Shown: piece after piece, positions 1 to 8,795 of the stretch | Layout of the letters: each line of letters starts with the position of its first letter | How positions within the stretch are numbered: position 1 is the stretch's first letter | Assembly: GCF_002002705.1 (NCBI RefSeq) | Contig: NZ_MUNS01000030.1 | Coordinates: forward strand, 116,820-180,819 | Length of the DNA: 64,000 nt | Origin: Polaromonas sp. C04 | GTDB lineage: Bacteria; Pseudomonadota; Gammaproteobacteria; Burkholderiales; Burkholderiaceae_C | Reading direction: 5' to 3' | Position numbers and translations under genes: made by a program | Notes under the pieces: model-generated | What the model saw: only the letters and a program-made list of their open reading frames with translations | Database searches by the model: none | What the model was told of the DNA's origin: nothing

Positions 1-126
1 GCCGTCAAGGCCGCCACCGACGCGGGCGCCGAGGCGGCGCGGCATGTGGGTGAAGTCAAGTCCTGCCATGTGATTCCACGGCCGCACGCCGACGTGCTCA
101 AGTATTTCGAAGCCGCCAAGAAGTAA
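1..126 (+). CDS. BMC shell protein, C-terminal part only
   Basis: The window opens inside this gene; 41 codons and a TAA stop are present. The tail carries the segment [13 protein letters not shown], then [10 protein letters not shown], which is the C-terminal half of a single-domain BMC (PduA/EutM/CsoS1-like) hexameric shell protein. Such proteins tile the facets of a bacterial microcompartment. The next gene, 36 bp downstream, is a tandem-domain shell protein, which supports the call. The rest of the locus, including any encapsulated enzymes, must lie to the left, so the substrate of the compartment cannot be read here. Confidence 0.88.
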   Translation, partial: AVKAATDAGAEAARHVGEVKSCHVIPRPHADVLKYFEAAKK

Positions 127-162
127 ACGCCCTGCCGCCCGGGGGGCGTTGCGAAAGCCGAT

Positions 163-813
163 ATGCAAAACGAACTACGCGTTTATCTGATCCTCGAACG
201 CCTGGAGCGGCAGTTTGCCGCCTACCTGAGTTCGCCCACGGGCGGGCGCGGCTACGTTCCGCTGGAAGGCATGAGCTCGCTGATTCTCGAGATCGCACCG
301 GGCCTGGCCATCGAGCGCGTGACCGACACGGCGCTGAAGGCGGCGCCCGAACTGGAGCCGGGCCTGCTGGTCGTCGAACGGCAGTTCGGCGTGCTGGAGG
401 TCCACGCCGACCAGCCCGCAGATCTGGCCCGTGCCGGCGAGGCGATCCTGGCATCGCTGGGCGTGCGCGCCGAGGACCAGCTCAAACCGGAAATCCTGGT
501 GATGGACGTCGTCGAGGACATCACCGACCGCCACGCCGTCATCATCAATCGCAACAAGCAGGCATCCATGGTGCTGCCCGGCGAGAGCGTGCTTCTGCTT
601 GAGCTGGTGCCGGCACTGTTTGCTTCGTACGCGGCGAATGAGGCGGAAAAGGCGGTGCCTGGCATCCGCCTGATCGATCTCCGGATGATCGGGGCCACGG
701 GACGGCTTTACCTCTCGGGGTCACACGAAGATGTGCTGGCAGCGGCAAAGCACATCCAGGCGAAGCTGGCAAAGATTCCGGGTCGGGCGTCGCGCACGGA
801 GAAGAGCCGTTAG
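163..813 (+). CDS. Tandem BMC-domain shell protein (BMC-T type)
   Basis: The 216-residue product reads as two BMC-like modules. The first covers about residues 3-100, with an EIAPGLAIERVTDTALKA segment. The second covers about 107-207, with HAVIINRNKQASMVLPG and AANEAEKAVPG segments. The shared 'E-x-x-P-...-A-x-x-A-x-x-A' pattern in both halves suggests a fused dimer that assembles into pseudohexameric trimers, which often carry gated pores. The length fits BMC-T proteins. I recall similar proteins from Burkholderiales and actinobacterial microcompartment loci of unsettled function; this is memory, not a search. It follows the BMC-H gene in the same direction and is probably co-transcribed with it. 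It seems to be the last shell gene of the locus. Confidence 0.82.
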   Translation: MQNELRVYLILERLERQFAAYLSSPTGGRGYVPLEGMSSLILEIAPGLAIERVTDTALKAAPELEPGLLVVERQFGVLEVHADQPADLARAGEAILASLGVRAEDQLKPEILVMDVVEDITDRHAVIINRNKQASMVLPGESVLLLELVPALFASYAANEAEKAVPGIRLIDLRMIGATGRLYLSGSHEDVLAAAKHIQAKLAKIPGRASRTEKSR

Positions 814-923
814 GGGTCCGGGTTATCGAATCGGCTCACGCATGACGGCGGCGCTGGAACTGGCCAACAGCGGGCGCGAGGAACGGCCGTAACGCCGGTG
901 CACGCGGTGCACTGGCGAGAGAC

Positions 924-977
924 TATAGTTTTCATAGCTGATTGTGCAGGCCACGCAAGGGCTGCGGGGCCTTTTTG
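924..977 (+). repeat. Degenerate dispersed repeat copy with terminator-like end
   Basis: An AT-rich patch (TATAGTTTTCATAGCTGA, then TTGTGCAGGCC) leads into a GGCC...GGGGCC pairing followed by TTTTTGC. It resembles the copies at 3364, 10713 and 13567. Placed between the BMC genes and the MFS gene, it may act as a weak terminator of the BMC transcript. Otherwise the 252 bases from 814 to 1065 hold no gene that I can see. Confidence 0.4.
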
Positions 978-1065
978 CTTAAGAAACAGGTTGCCGGGCA
1001 AGCCGGCGCCAGCCGCAGGGTGAGCCGCGGGCCAAGCCGGTGTACGCTTGGGCGCTGACACCGCC

Positions 1066-2346
1066 ATGAAACCTACCGCTGCGCCACTGCCCCGCTCGCC
1101 CTTGGCCACCGCGCCACCCCACGCGTCAATCGACGTCCCGATCTGGCCCATGCTGCTGGCGCTGACCACGGCGTTTGCGCTGAGCCAGGCCTACCGCACC
1201 GTGATCGCGCTGATGGCCGTTTCGGTGCAGGGCGACTTTCATCTGGACGAGGAGGCGCTGGGCCTGTTTGCCGCGTGCTATCACTTCGCATTCGCCGGCA
1301 TGCAGTTATTCATGGGGATTGGCATTGACCTGCACGGCGTGCGCCGCACCGTGCTGGCGGCATTCCCGCTGGCAATTATTGGGGCGGTGGTCTCGGCCAT
1401 GGCGCATAACTACGCCATGCTGGTGCTGGGCCAGATCCTCATCGGCGTGGGTTGCGCGCCCACGTTCCTGGTCTGCACCGTGTTCATCGCGCGGCACCTG
1501 CCGCCGCTGCGCTTTGCGGCCGTGTCCGGCATGGTGCTGGGGCTCGGCGGCATCGGCATGCTGATTACCGGCACGCCGCTGGCGTGGCTGATCCAGGCCA
1601 CGTCCTGGCGCGGCGGCTACTGGGCACTGGGCGCATTTTCCGTGCTGTCGTGGCTGCTGATCTACGCCCTGGTGCATGAGCCGTCGACTCCCGCGCTGCA
1701 TGTGGGCGGTGCAGCCCCGCAGCGCGAAACGGTGGGCCAGGCGATCAGGAAATTTGGCGCGCTCTTCATGCTGCCGCACACCTGGGGCATCTTGCTGCTG
1801 GCCAGCGTGGGCTATGCATCGTTCATTGCGCTGCGCGGCCTGTGGCTGGGGCCGATGCTGATCCAGCGCCATGGCTTCTCGCTGGTGCAAAGTGGCAATG
1901 TGGCGCTGGCGATGTCGTTTTCGTCCATGTTCGGGCCGCCGCTGTTCGGCCGGTTCGACCCCGGCCCGGCGCATCGCCGTCGCTGGATCGTCGGCTTCAC
2001 GCTGCTGATGGCGGGCCTGTTCGCGATCTTCGTGGTGACGCACAGCGCCGTCATCGATGTGATCGATCCGATCGTGATCGGCCTGCTTTCGGGTTTCATG
2101 GTGCTGCAGTACGCCGATGTGCGCGCTGCCTACCCCGCCGCGCTGACCGGGCGCGCCATGGCGCTGTTTACCATGGCCATGTTCATGGGCGTGGCGCTCA
2201 TGCAATGGTTCACCGGCTTCGTGGCCACGCTGGCCACGGCGCATGGCATCGAGCCCTATGCCGCCGTGCTGGGCAGCATTGCCGCGATCGTGGCCGCGGG
2301 CGCGCTGGCGTTCGTGGTGTTGCCGGGGCCGGCCAGGCGGGACTGA
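1066..2346 (+). CDS. MFS family transporter
   Basis: About 426 residues forming roughly 12 hydrophobic segments in two bundles joined by a hydrophilic loop near residues 210-235. The first bundle carries DLHGVRRTV after the second helix, matching the MFS motif-A position (D-x-x-x-G-x-R-x). It is an inner-membrane secondary transporter. The substrate is not evident; a link to the microcompartment locus on its left is possible but unsupported. I chose the ATG at 1066 over the in-frame TTG at 1048 because the extension adds only six weak residues. No clear Shine-Dalgarno sequence is visible. Confidence 0.82.
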   Translation: MKPTAAPLPRSPLATAPPHASIDVPIWPMLLALTTAFALSQAYRTVIALMAVSVQGDFHLDEEALGLFAACYHFAFAGMQLFMGIGIDLHGVRRTVLAAFPLAIIGAVVSAMAHNYAMLVLGQILIGVGCAPTFLVCTVFIARHLPPLRFAAVSGMVLGLGGIGMLITGTPLAWLIQATSWRGGYWALGAFSVLSWLLIYALVHEPSTPALHVGGAAPQRETVGQAIRKFGALFMLPHTWGILLLASVGYASFIALRGLWLGPMLIQRHGFSLVQSGNVALAMSFSSMFGPPLFGRFDPGPAHRRRWIVGFTLLMAGLFAIFVVTHSAVIDVIDPIVIGLLSGFMVLQYADVRAAYPAALTGRAMALFTMAMFMGVALMQWFTGFVATLATAHGIEPYAAVLGSIAAIVAAGALAFVVLPGPARRD

Positions 2347-2379
2347 AGCGCGCTGACCGTGTGCGCTCGGGGCCAGCCG

Positions 2380-3300
2380 TCACACCGGCGTGCCGTGCTC
2401 GTACAGCACCAGTGCGCGGTACACGGCGCTGTGCGCCGGCGTCGGTACGCCGTGCTGCAGCCCCAGGCCATGCACGCGGCCCGACAGCCATTGCAACTCC
2501 AGCGGCTTGCCGCGCTCCAGGTCCTCAGACATGGAGGAGCGGAACGAGCCCGGCAGCGAAGTCAGCCGGCTCATGACGTCATCGGCCAGATCGGCGCGCA
2601 GCAACTGGCCCGCGGCGCGCCCCACCGCAACGCCTTCGTCGATCAGCTGGCGCTGGAAGATGCGCGTCTCGGGGTGGCCCATGATTTGCCCCATGCGTGC
2701 GCGCAGCAGCGACGTGGCGCCGGCGATGGCGGCCAGCGTGACGAACTTCTCCCAGATCGCGACGCCGATGGCATCAAGGGCCGTGGCCTCCAGCGCGGTG
2801 GCCCGCTCGCAGGCCGCGCAAAACGCGGCAATCACCGGGTCGCCGCCGGCCGCATCCACCACGATGCGGTGCATGCCGCCCGGGCTGCGGATGACGCCGG
2901 GGCTCTCGATCACGGCCGAGACGTAGATCACCCCGCCCAGCACCCGCGCGCCGGGCAACGCGCCCGAGATCAGCCCGACGCTGTCGATGCCGTTTTGCAG
3001 CGTCACGACGCGCGTTTGCGGCCCGAGCAGCGGCGCCATGGCGCGCGCGGCGGCCTCGGTGTCCCACAGCTTGACGGCAAAGATCACGAGGTCCACCGGC
3101 CCGATGCTGGAGGGATCGTCGGTGGCCGTGACGCGCTCCAGGTGAAGCGCATGCTCAGGGGTTTCAATTCGCAAGCCGCTTTTCTGCAGCGCCTGCAGAT
3201 GGGCGCCGCGCGCGATGAAGGCGACGTCTTCCCCCGCGGCCTGCAGCCGCGCGCCGACGTAGGCGCCGACTCCTCCAGAACCCATGATAGCGATGCGCAT
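2380..3300 (-). CDS. 2-dehydropantoate 2-reductase family protein (ApbA/PanE-like)
   Basis: About 306 residues starting MRIAIMGSGGVGAYVGARL, an N-terminal Rossmann fold with the GxGxxG dinucleotide motif at residues 7-12. The C-terminal all-alpha ketopantoate-reductase domain includes the segment IWEKFVTLAAIAGATSL, whose 'K' matches the catalytic lysine region of the family. Such enzymes reduce a 2-oxoacid with NADPH. Several paralogues per genome are common in Burkholderiales, so a role in pantothenate synthesis is not assured; a second paralogue is at 25950. The start at 3300 is set by an AGGAG about eight bases upstream (AAAAGGAGAAATGGA), rather than the in-frame ATG at 3342. Confidence 0.85.
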   Translation of the reverse strand: MRIAIMGSGGVGAYVGARLQAAGEDVAFIARGAHLQALQKSGLRIETPEHALHLERVTATDDPSSIGPVDLVIFAVKLWDTEAAARAMAPLLGPQTRVVTLQNGIDSVGLISGALPGARVLGGVIYVSAVIESPGVIRSPGGMHRIVVDAAGGDPVIAAFCAACERATALEATALDAIGVAIWEKFVTLAAIAGATSLLRARMGQIMGHPETRIFQRQLIDEGVAVGRAAGQLLRADLADDVMSRLTSLPGSFRSSMSEDLERGKPLELQWLSGRVHGLGLQHGVPTPAHSAVYRALVLYEHGTPV

Positions 3301-3363
3301 TCCATTTCTCCTTTTGATGTTTGGGCAATGGTACGCCGGCAAGGCAGGTCAGCGCGTCACGCT

Positions 3364-3405
3364 ACAGTATTCGTAGCTGCTCGCGCATAACCTGTATGGG
3401 CCAGA
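3364..3405 (+). repeat. Dispersed short repeat, copy on left side of defence-like block
   Basis: The sequence runs TTCGTAGCTGCTCGCGCATA, then ACCTGTATGGGCCAGA. It closely matches 10713-10752 and 13567-13612 in the same orientation (core GTAGCTGCnnGnGCA...CTGTAnGGnCnA). I recall this family as a common intergenic repeat of Comamonadaceae. The 3301-3617 gap holds this repeat and no recognisable gene; 3500-3600 is relatively AT-rich and would contain the promoter of the helicase gene. Confidence 0.6.
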
Positions 3406-3617
3406 CGGTGTTTTGATGATGAAAACCCAAGCGCTCCAGCGAATGAACACCGGCACGTCCATGGAAGCCCGCCATCGGCTTTGGTGAATAAGTCACATAA
3501 ATGGTCTGTGCAATTGAGTACCTTTGGCGTACTGCACAGGCATAACCACAATGGCCGAGCCAACCATTCAATGCGAGGATGATTGTTGCAAAGTGTTAAC
3601 AGGTTAGTGACTCCCGG

Positions 3618-5444
3618 ATGGCGACCCTTATTCCTTCGATCGGTACCTGCGTTTCGCGCATGACCGGCGGCGAGCGACGGCTTGCCGAGCGCCTTGAACA
3701 AAAGCTCGACGACGATTACCTGCTCTGGTACGACGTGCCGATTGGCCCCCGGCATCTGCATCCCGACTTTGTCGTGATGCACCCGCGCCGTGGCCTGCTG
3801 ATTCTGGAAGTCAAGGACTGGAGCCCCAAAACCATCCAGCAGGCCAACAAGCAAAGCTGGCAAGTCTTTATTGACGGCACGCTCAAGACCCAGCCGAACC
3901 CGGCGGAGCAGGCACGGCAGTATGCGCATGCCGTGGTGGATGCCCTCAAGCGCGACCCGCAACTGGTGCAGCCAGGCGGCGACCATCAGGGCAATCTCGC
4001 ATTTCCCTGGAGCTATGGCGTCGTGTTTCCCAACATGACGCGCAAGCAGTTCACAGAGGGCCAGCTGGATCAGGTCATCGAGCCGCATCAGGTGATTTGC
4101 AGTGACGAGATGCTGGAGAAGGTGGGCGCCGAAGACCTGCAAAGCCGCCTGTGGGACATGTTTCCGTACCTGATGCGCGGCGTCATGTCGCTGCCGCAGC
4201 TTGATCGCGTGCGCTGGATTCTGTTCCCGGAAGTGCGCGTGCAAACGCAAGGCGCGCTGTTTGACGATAGCGACGTCGATGCCGAACTGCCCAGCATCAT
4301 GCGCGTGATGGACCTGCAGCAGGAGCAACTCGCGCGGTCCCTGGGCGACGGCCACCGCGTGATTCACGGCGTGGCCGGCTCGGGCAAGACCATGATCCTC
4401 GGCTACCGCGCCGAATACCTGGCCAAGGCCAACACGCCCGCGTCCAAACCCATCCTGATCCTTTGCTACAACGAGCCGCTGGCGGTCAAGCTCGAATCGG
4501 TGATGCAGGCCAAGGGCCTTGGCGACAAGGTGCACGCGCGCCACTTTCACAAATGGTGCCGCGATCAATTGGTCACGTACGGCCAAACACTACCGGGGCA
4601 GGTCGGGCGCGATCAGTACGTTGCCGAGCTGGTTCAACGCGTCATTCACGGCGTGGACCGCAAGCAGATCCCGTCAGGCCAGTACCAGGCCATCCTGATC
4701 GACGAAGGCCACGACTTCGCGCCCGAGTGGCTCCGGCTCGTCACGCAAATGGTGGACCCAACCACCAACAGCTTGCTGCTGCTGTACGACGACGCGCAGA
4801 GCATTTACGAACGCTCGCGTTCCAAGCAGTTCAGCTTCAAGAGTGTCGGCGTGCAAGCGCAAGGCCGCACGACGATCTTGAAGATCAACTACCGCAACAC
4901 CAAACAGATCCTGCAAACCGCCAGCCTGATTGCGGCTGATTTGCTGACGGCCGACGACAAGGACGATGACGGCATTCCGCTGCTCAAGCCGATCAGTTGC
5001 GGACGCGATGGCGAAGCGCCCATCCTCATCAAACTGCCCAGCTTGCGCGAAGAGGCATTAGCCATTGCTGACCAACTGAGCAATGCCTACGGCGAGGGCC
5101 ACGCTTGGGGCGACATGGCCATCCTGTGCACAGATCGCCACACGCGCGACCTATGTGCCAAGGTGCTGCACCAGCGCAAGATTCCCGTGCAAATGCGCAT
5201 AGGGACAGGCGACTTCGACCCGGCCAGTGACACGGTCAAGGTCATGACCATGAAGGTCAGCAAGGGTCTGGAGTTCCCCGTGGTGGCGCTGCCCGGTGTG
5301 GGGCATATGCCTGCGGAGGGTGAAGATGAACAAGAGGCGGCACGGGTGTTTTATGTAGCGGCGACAAGGGCTACGCATCGGCTGGTGATTGGGGTTAGCG
5401 GGGATAGAGGGTTTGGCGCCAAGCTTCATGCGCGCGCCATCTAG
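3618..5444 (+). CDS. NERD nuclease domain fused to UvrD/Rep-like SF1 helicase
   Basis: 608 residues. The N-terminal NERD (nuclease-related) domain, about residues 15-130, shows HPDFVVMHPRRGLLILEVKDW. This places Asp50, Glu64 and Lys66 in the D...E-x-K pattern of PD-(D/E)XK folds. The C-terminal helicase has Walker A GVAGSGKT (251-258), motif II IDEGHDF (361-367, DEGH in place of DEQD), motif III LYDDAQSIY, motif IV INYRNT (423-428), motif V KVSKGLEFPVV (546-556) and motif VI AATRATHRL (581-589). All core motifs look intact. It probably couples DNA unwinding to cleavage. It is first in a co-directional block with OLD and DUF2130 nucleases. In Gabija, a UvrD-like helicase (GajB) partners an OLD nuclease (GajA), though GajB lacks this NERD domain as far as I know. 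The ATG at 3618 has no strong Shine-Dalgarno sequence. Confidence 0.88.
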   Translation: MATLIPSIGTCVSRMTGGERRLAERLEQKLDDDYLLWYDVPIGPRHLHPDFVVMHPRRGLLILEVKDWSPKTIQQANKQSWQVFIDGTLKTQPNPAEQARQYAHAVVDALKRDPQLVQPGGDHQGNLAFPWSYGVVFPNMTRKQFTEGQLDQVIEPHQVICSDEMLEKVGAEDLQSRLWDMFPYLMRGVMSLPQLDRVRWILFPEVRVQTQGALFDDSDVDAELPSIMRVMDLQQEQLARSLGDGHRVIHGVAGSGKTMILGYRAEYLAKANTPASKPILILCYNEPLAVKLESVMQAKGLGDKVHARHFHKWCRDQLVTYGQTLPGQVGRDQYVAELVQRVIHGVDRKQIPSGQYQAILIDEGHDFAPEWLRLVTQMVDPTTNSLLLLYDDAQSIYERSRSKQFSFKSVGVQAQGRTTILKINYRNTKQILQTASLIAADLLTADDKDDDGIPLLKPISCGRDGEAPILIKLPSLREEALAIADQLSNAYGEGHAWGDMAILCTDRHTRDLCAKVLHQRKIPVQMRIGTGDFDPASDTVKVMTMKVSKGLEFPVVALPGVGHMPAEGEDEQEAARVFYVAATRATHRLVIGVSGDRGFGAKLHARAI

Positions 5445-5519
5445 GGATAGAGGAGATTGCGGGGAAGTCTGCAACGACAGAGAAAATCTGATTGGTGGAA
5501 CCAAGAGAGGAAACGAAAA

Positions 5520-6839
5520 ATGCATCCAACACTAATGCTTGTTAATGAGGAGTTAGCACAACTAGTTGTGTCGTTAAAAGTTATCAGAAGCAATGAACCC
5601 TTCAGCGTCGCTCACGGCGGTTGGAATATTCCTGGGACTACTCGAGACGAACTAGTGGAAGCTGTTGACCGTTTGTTGTCCTTAATTGCCGACCGTGGAA
5701 CTGATCAACTAACTTCGAATGAGGCGTTAATTGCCGACTATCCACGCAGATTGAATTTCTTACGGGCAAATACAGTGCCCCAGTTATGGAGTGGAAATGC
5801 GGCACAGGCCGTTCCTGCTTTCATGATCACAATTCAAGCCTTAAGGGATGCTATCGAAAAAACGCTGCCAGAAAGCGAGGGTCTGACAGAAGCAATTGCG
5901 CAAGAGCGCGCCAACGCCAAGACAGCGGCGACTCGTTTGCGTGCACTCGAAGCCCGAATCGCCGATTTGGAGCCTCGATCCACATCTCTCGCTGAGATGG
6001 TCGATCGGATTGAAAAAGCGAACGCGGCGGCGGACCAGCTACCCGTTGATCTTCAGGCGCTGAGGGAAGCTCGCAAGACTATTAGTGAGTCGTTGGCAGC
6101 CGTCACTCTGGACAGGGGTAAGGTCGGCGTATTTACCACCGCTGCTGATGCCGACAAAGCCACCTTATCGGCACGGGTCAAGGAAGCGGAAGATATCGTT
6201 GCGCGTTGCGATTCCGCGTATGCCGCATCAACGAGTCATGGCTTGGCTGCAGCATTCACAGAGCGGTCCGGGGCATTGGCAAAATCCATGTGGGTTTGGG
6301 TCGCGGGTCTTGTTGTCGCCCTTGGCCTTGGATCTTGGATTGGTTCGACCCAGCTGCGTAATTTTTCAGAAATAATAAAACAGCCCGGTTCGAATCCGAC
6401 CGGCGCCTTCATAGACCTTGTTCTGGCGCTCTTGTCTGTAGGTGCAACAGTCTGGTTCTCATGGCTGGCCACCAAGCAGATCGGACAGCGGTTTCGACTT
6501 GCTGAAGATTACGCATTCAAAGCATCAGTATCCAGAGCGTATGAGGGGTACCGACGTGAGGCCGCAAACATTGACGAGGAGTTCGTTTCAAGGCTGTTTT
6601 CATCGGCGTTGAGCCGGCTTGATGAGCAGCCCCTTCGTTTGGTAGAGACAACGACTCATGGGAGCCCATGGCACGAGCTAGCATCATCCGGTCTCATCAA
6701 AAAAGCTGCTGCATTGGTCCCTGATTTCACCGCATCAGTGACACAAATGGCTAAAGACAGCCTTGCTGCGTTAAGGTCTGCTGGCAAAACAACGCCCGTT
6801 GTAACGATCTCTAAAGAGATTTCACCAAGCAGTCACTGA
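5520..6839 (+). CDS. Coiled-coil protein with two transmembrane segments, unknown function
   Basis: 439 residues. I do not recognise a named family. The region from about 118 to 235 is rich in Ala, Glu, Arg and Leu with heptad-like spacing and is probably coiled coil. Two hydrophobic stretches follow, at about 257-277 (WVWVAGLVVALGLGSWIG) and 297-316 (FIDLVLALLSVGATVWFSWL). A cytoplasmic-looking C-terminal helical region begins RLAEDYAFKASVSRAYEGY. The topology suggests an inner-membrane protein with both ends on the same side. The GC content looks lower than that of neighbouring genes, which suggests acquisition. The ATG at 5520 is preceded by GAGAGGAAACG, a good ribosome site. It lies 75 bp after the helicase and 73 bp before the OLD gene, all in one direction, so it may be the membrane partner of those nucleases. 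That is inference. Confidence 0.8.
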   Translation: MHPTLMLVNEELAQLVVSLKVIRSNEPFSVAHGGWNIPGTTRDELVEAVDRLLSLIADRGTDQLTSNEALIADYPRRLNFLRANTVPQLWSGNAAQAVPAFMITIQALRDAIEKTLPESEGLTEAIAQERANAKTAATRLRALEARIADLEPRSTSLAEMVDRIEKANAAADQLPVDLQALREARKTISESLAAVTLDRGKVGVFTTAADADKATLSARVKEAEDIVARCDSAYAASTSHGLAAAFTERSGALAKSMWVWVAGLVVALGLGSWIGSTQLRNFSEIIKQPGSNPTGAFIDLVLALLSVGATVWFSWLATKQIGQRFRLAEDYAFKASVSRAYEGYRREAANIDEEFVSRLFSSALSRLDEQPLRLVETTTHGSPWHELASSGLIKKAAALVPDFTASVTQMAKDSLAALRSAGKTTPVVTISKEISPSSH

Positions 6840-6912
6840 CTGTTAACGTCACAGTAGTCAGCTTCTCGCGCGCTCGCACTGAGGCGAGATGCACAGGGAG
6901 GGAGAACCAACA

Positions 6913-8793
6913 ATGAATATCCAATCCGTTCGTATCAAGAACTTTCGTACATTGAAAGACGTGAAGATCCCCTTCGATTCCGTCACCACATTCATCGGTC
7001 CGAACGGCGCCGGCAAATCTACAGTGCTTCGTGCACTCGACTGGTTCTTCAACGGAAAGCCTGGCTCGCTGACGGAAAAGGACTGCTCCTTCGGTGCTGT
7101 TGACGAAGACGTCGAGGTCCAAGTCACATTCGCTGACCTTACCGAAAAGGATCGAAATGAGCTTGGGAAATACGCTCCAGCAGGAGTCGCGACTTTTACA
7201 GCATGGAAGCTTCGCAGCCCGAGCGGGGCTGAAACCCTATCAGCTAACTCGAAGAGTTATGCACCGTTCAATGGCATCCGCAGTAAGGGATCGGCTGCCG
7301 AGAAGAAGGCCGCCTACAACGAACTGCGAACCGCAGATCCATCGATTGGTCTCACGGCCTGGAGTAATTCCGACGCGGCCAACCAAGCAATGACGGCGTG
7401 GGAGGCAGGGCATACCGAACAACTCGTCGAAGCGCCTGAGTCTCTGCAGACCAACTTCTTCGGCTTCAACAGCGGCGGAAAGATGAGTGGCCTTTTCGAC
7501 TTCGTCCTGGTCACTGCCGACCTCCGGGCAAGCGAGGAGTCGATGGACGGGAAGTCTAGCATCATCGGCCGAATCCTTGAGCGTTCAGTCGATCGCGCTG
7601 CTGCAGATGAGGAGATTGCGAAGATCGTCGAAGAGTCGCGCGAAAAGCAGCAGAAAGTCTACGAGGAGAAATTTAAGGGGCAGCTTGAGACCATAACGAC
7701 GCAGCTCAACGAGGTCGTTAAGTCTTACTCGCCTGGTCGCGTTGTCACAGTTTCCCCTGCCGAGGTGGAACTCAAGGCTCCTCGCACGACATTCGACGTG
7801 GCCGTGCTAGATGGCAAAACCGAGACTGCTGTGGAACGGCAGGGGCATGGTTTTCAGCGCACACTTCTGATCTCGGCTCTGCAGCTCTTGGCGCAATCGG
7901 GCGCGGCTTCAGCAGAGGGCGTCATCTGCCTGGCGATCGAGGAGCCGGAGCTCTTTCAGCACCCGATCCAGGCGCAGGCGTTCGCAAAGGTGCTCCGATC
8001 GCTAGCCGAAAACACCGGAAAGCGCATCCAAGTAACCTATGCGACTCATAGCCCTTACTTCCTTGAGGCGCGACATTTCGACCAAGTCAGGCGACTGACG
8101 AGGTCGTCTGACGAGACACCTGTGGTCACTGTCCACCTTGCCACGATCGCAGGGGTAAAAGCCAAGTTGAACGGGGTTCTCAACGCCGATACAGTTGATC
8201 GCCAGCTTGACGGCATGGTGGCGAATCAGCTTGCCGTGGCGCTTTTCGCGCACCGCACCTTCCTCGTGGAAGGCACAACAGAGTCGTCAGTGTTCTACGG
8301 TATTGGCGACAAGACTTCACTCGGATCACTCGAGGCCGCTGGCGTTTCCATCGTCCCCGTGGGAGGCAAGACATCGATCCCCCTCGCACACGCAATCCTG
8401 ACGTCAATCGGTATCCCGGTCTATGTACTCTTCGATGCGGATGGCGGGTTTGAAGCGCGTGCAATGGCCAAGAGGAAAGCGCAAGAGAAGATTGATGAAG
8501 AACGTGGCGGTCACGTGAAAGCGAATCGCGCGCTGCTGAAGTACTTTGGTCGACCTGAAGAGGACTTTCCATCTGCCATCGTGGCTGGCGAGGTAGCGAT
8601 CTTTGATGATCACCTTGAGGCCTTCCTTTCGACAAACTGGACCGAATGGATCACAGCCTGCAACAACGTCGAAGCTGCCGCAGGCATCAGTCTCGCGAAG
8701 AATCAATTTGCGTACCGGACGGCAACACTCAAGGCCGAGGGAACGGTGCCGGATATGCTCATGCAGATTCTGGCCAAGGCGGAGGGTAAGTAA
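6913..8793 (+). CDS. OLD-family ATPase with C-terminal TOPRIM nuclease
   Basis: 626 residues. The N-terminal ABC/SMC-like ATPase has Walker [10 protein letters not shown] (residues 29-37), a [16 protein letters not shown] signature, Walker [15 protein letters not shown], and the switch-like YATHSPYF. The C-terminal TOPRIM domain shows the acidic FLVEGTTE and, downstream, [10 protein letters not shown], the metal-binding residues of OLD nucleases. OLD proteins include phage P2 Old and Gabija GajA, which cleave or nick DNA. The start at 6913 is supported by GGGAGGGAGAACC. The stop is two bases before the DUF2130 gene, so those two are almost certainly co-translated. Together with the upstream NERD-helicase this forms a Gabija-like core. 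Intact motifs suggest an active enzyme. Confidence 0.88.
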   Translation: MNIQSVRIKNFRTLKDVKIPFDSVTTFIGPNGAGKSTVLRALDWFFNGKPGSLTEKDCSFGAVDEDVEVQVTFADLTEKDRNELGKYAPAGVATFTAWKLRSPSGAETLSANSKSYAPFNGIRSKGSAAEKKAAYNELRTADPSIGLTAWSNSDAANQAMTAWEAGHTEQLVEAPESLQTNFFGFNSGGKMSGLFDFVLVTADLRASEESMDGKSSIIGRILERSVDRAAADEEIAKIVEESREKQQKVYEEKFKGQLETITTQLNEVVKSYSPGRVVTVSPAEVELKAPRTTFDVAVLDGKTETAVERQGHGFQRTLLISALQLLAQSGAASAEGVICLAIEEPELFQHPIQAQAFAKVLRSLAENTGKRIQVTYATHSPYFLEARHFDQVRRLTRSSDETPVVTVHLATIAGVKAKLNGVLNADTVDRQLDGMVANQLAVALFAHRTFLVEGTTESSVFYGIGDKTSLGSLEAAGVSIVPVGGKTSIPLAHAILTSIGIPVYVLFDADGGFEARAMAKRKAQEKIDEERGGHVKANRALLKYFGRPEEDFPSAIVAGEVAIFDDHLEAFLSTNWTEWITACNNVEAAAGISLAKNQFAYRTATLKAEGTVPDMLMQILAKAEGK

Positions 8794-8795
8794 TC

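Noticed and set aside
2359..3390. 343-codon plus-strand frame over the PanE-like gene
   Set aside because: It is a shadow of the minus-strand reductase, which has a Rossmann motif and ribosome site.
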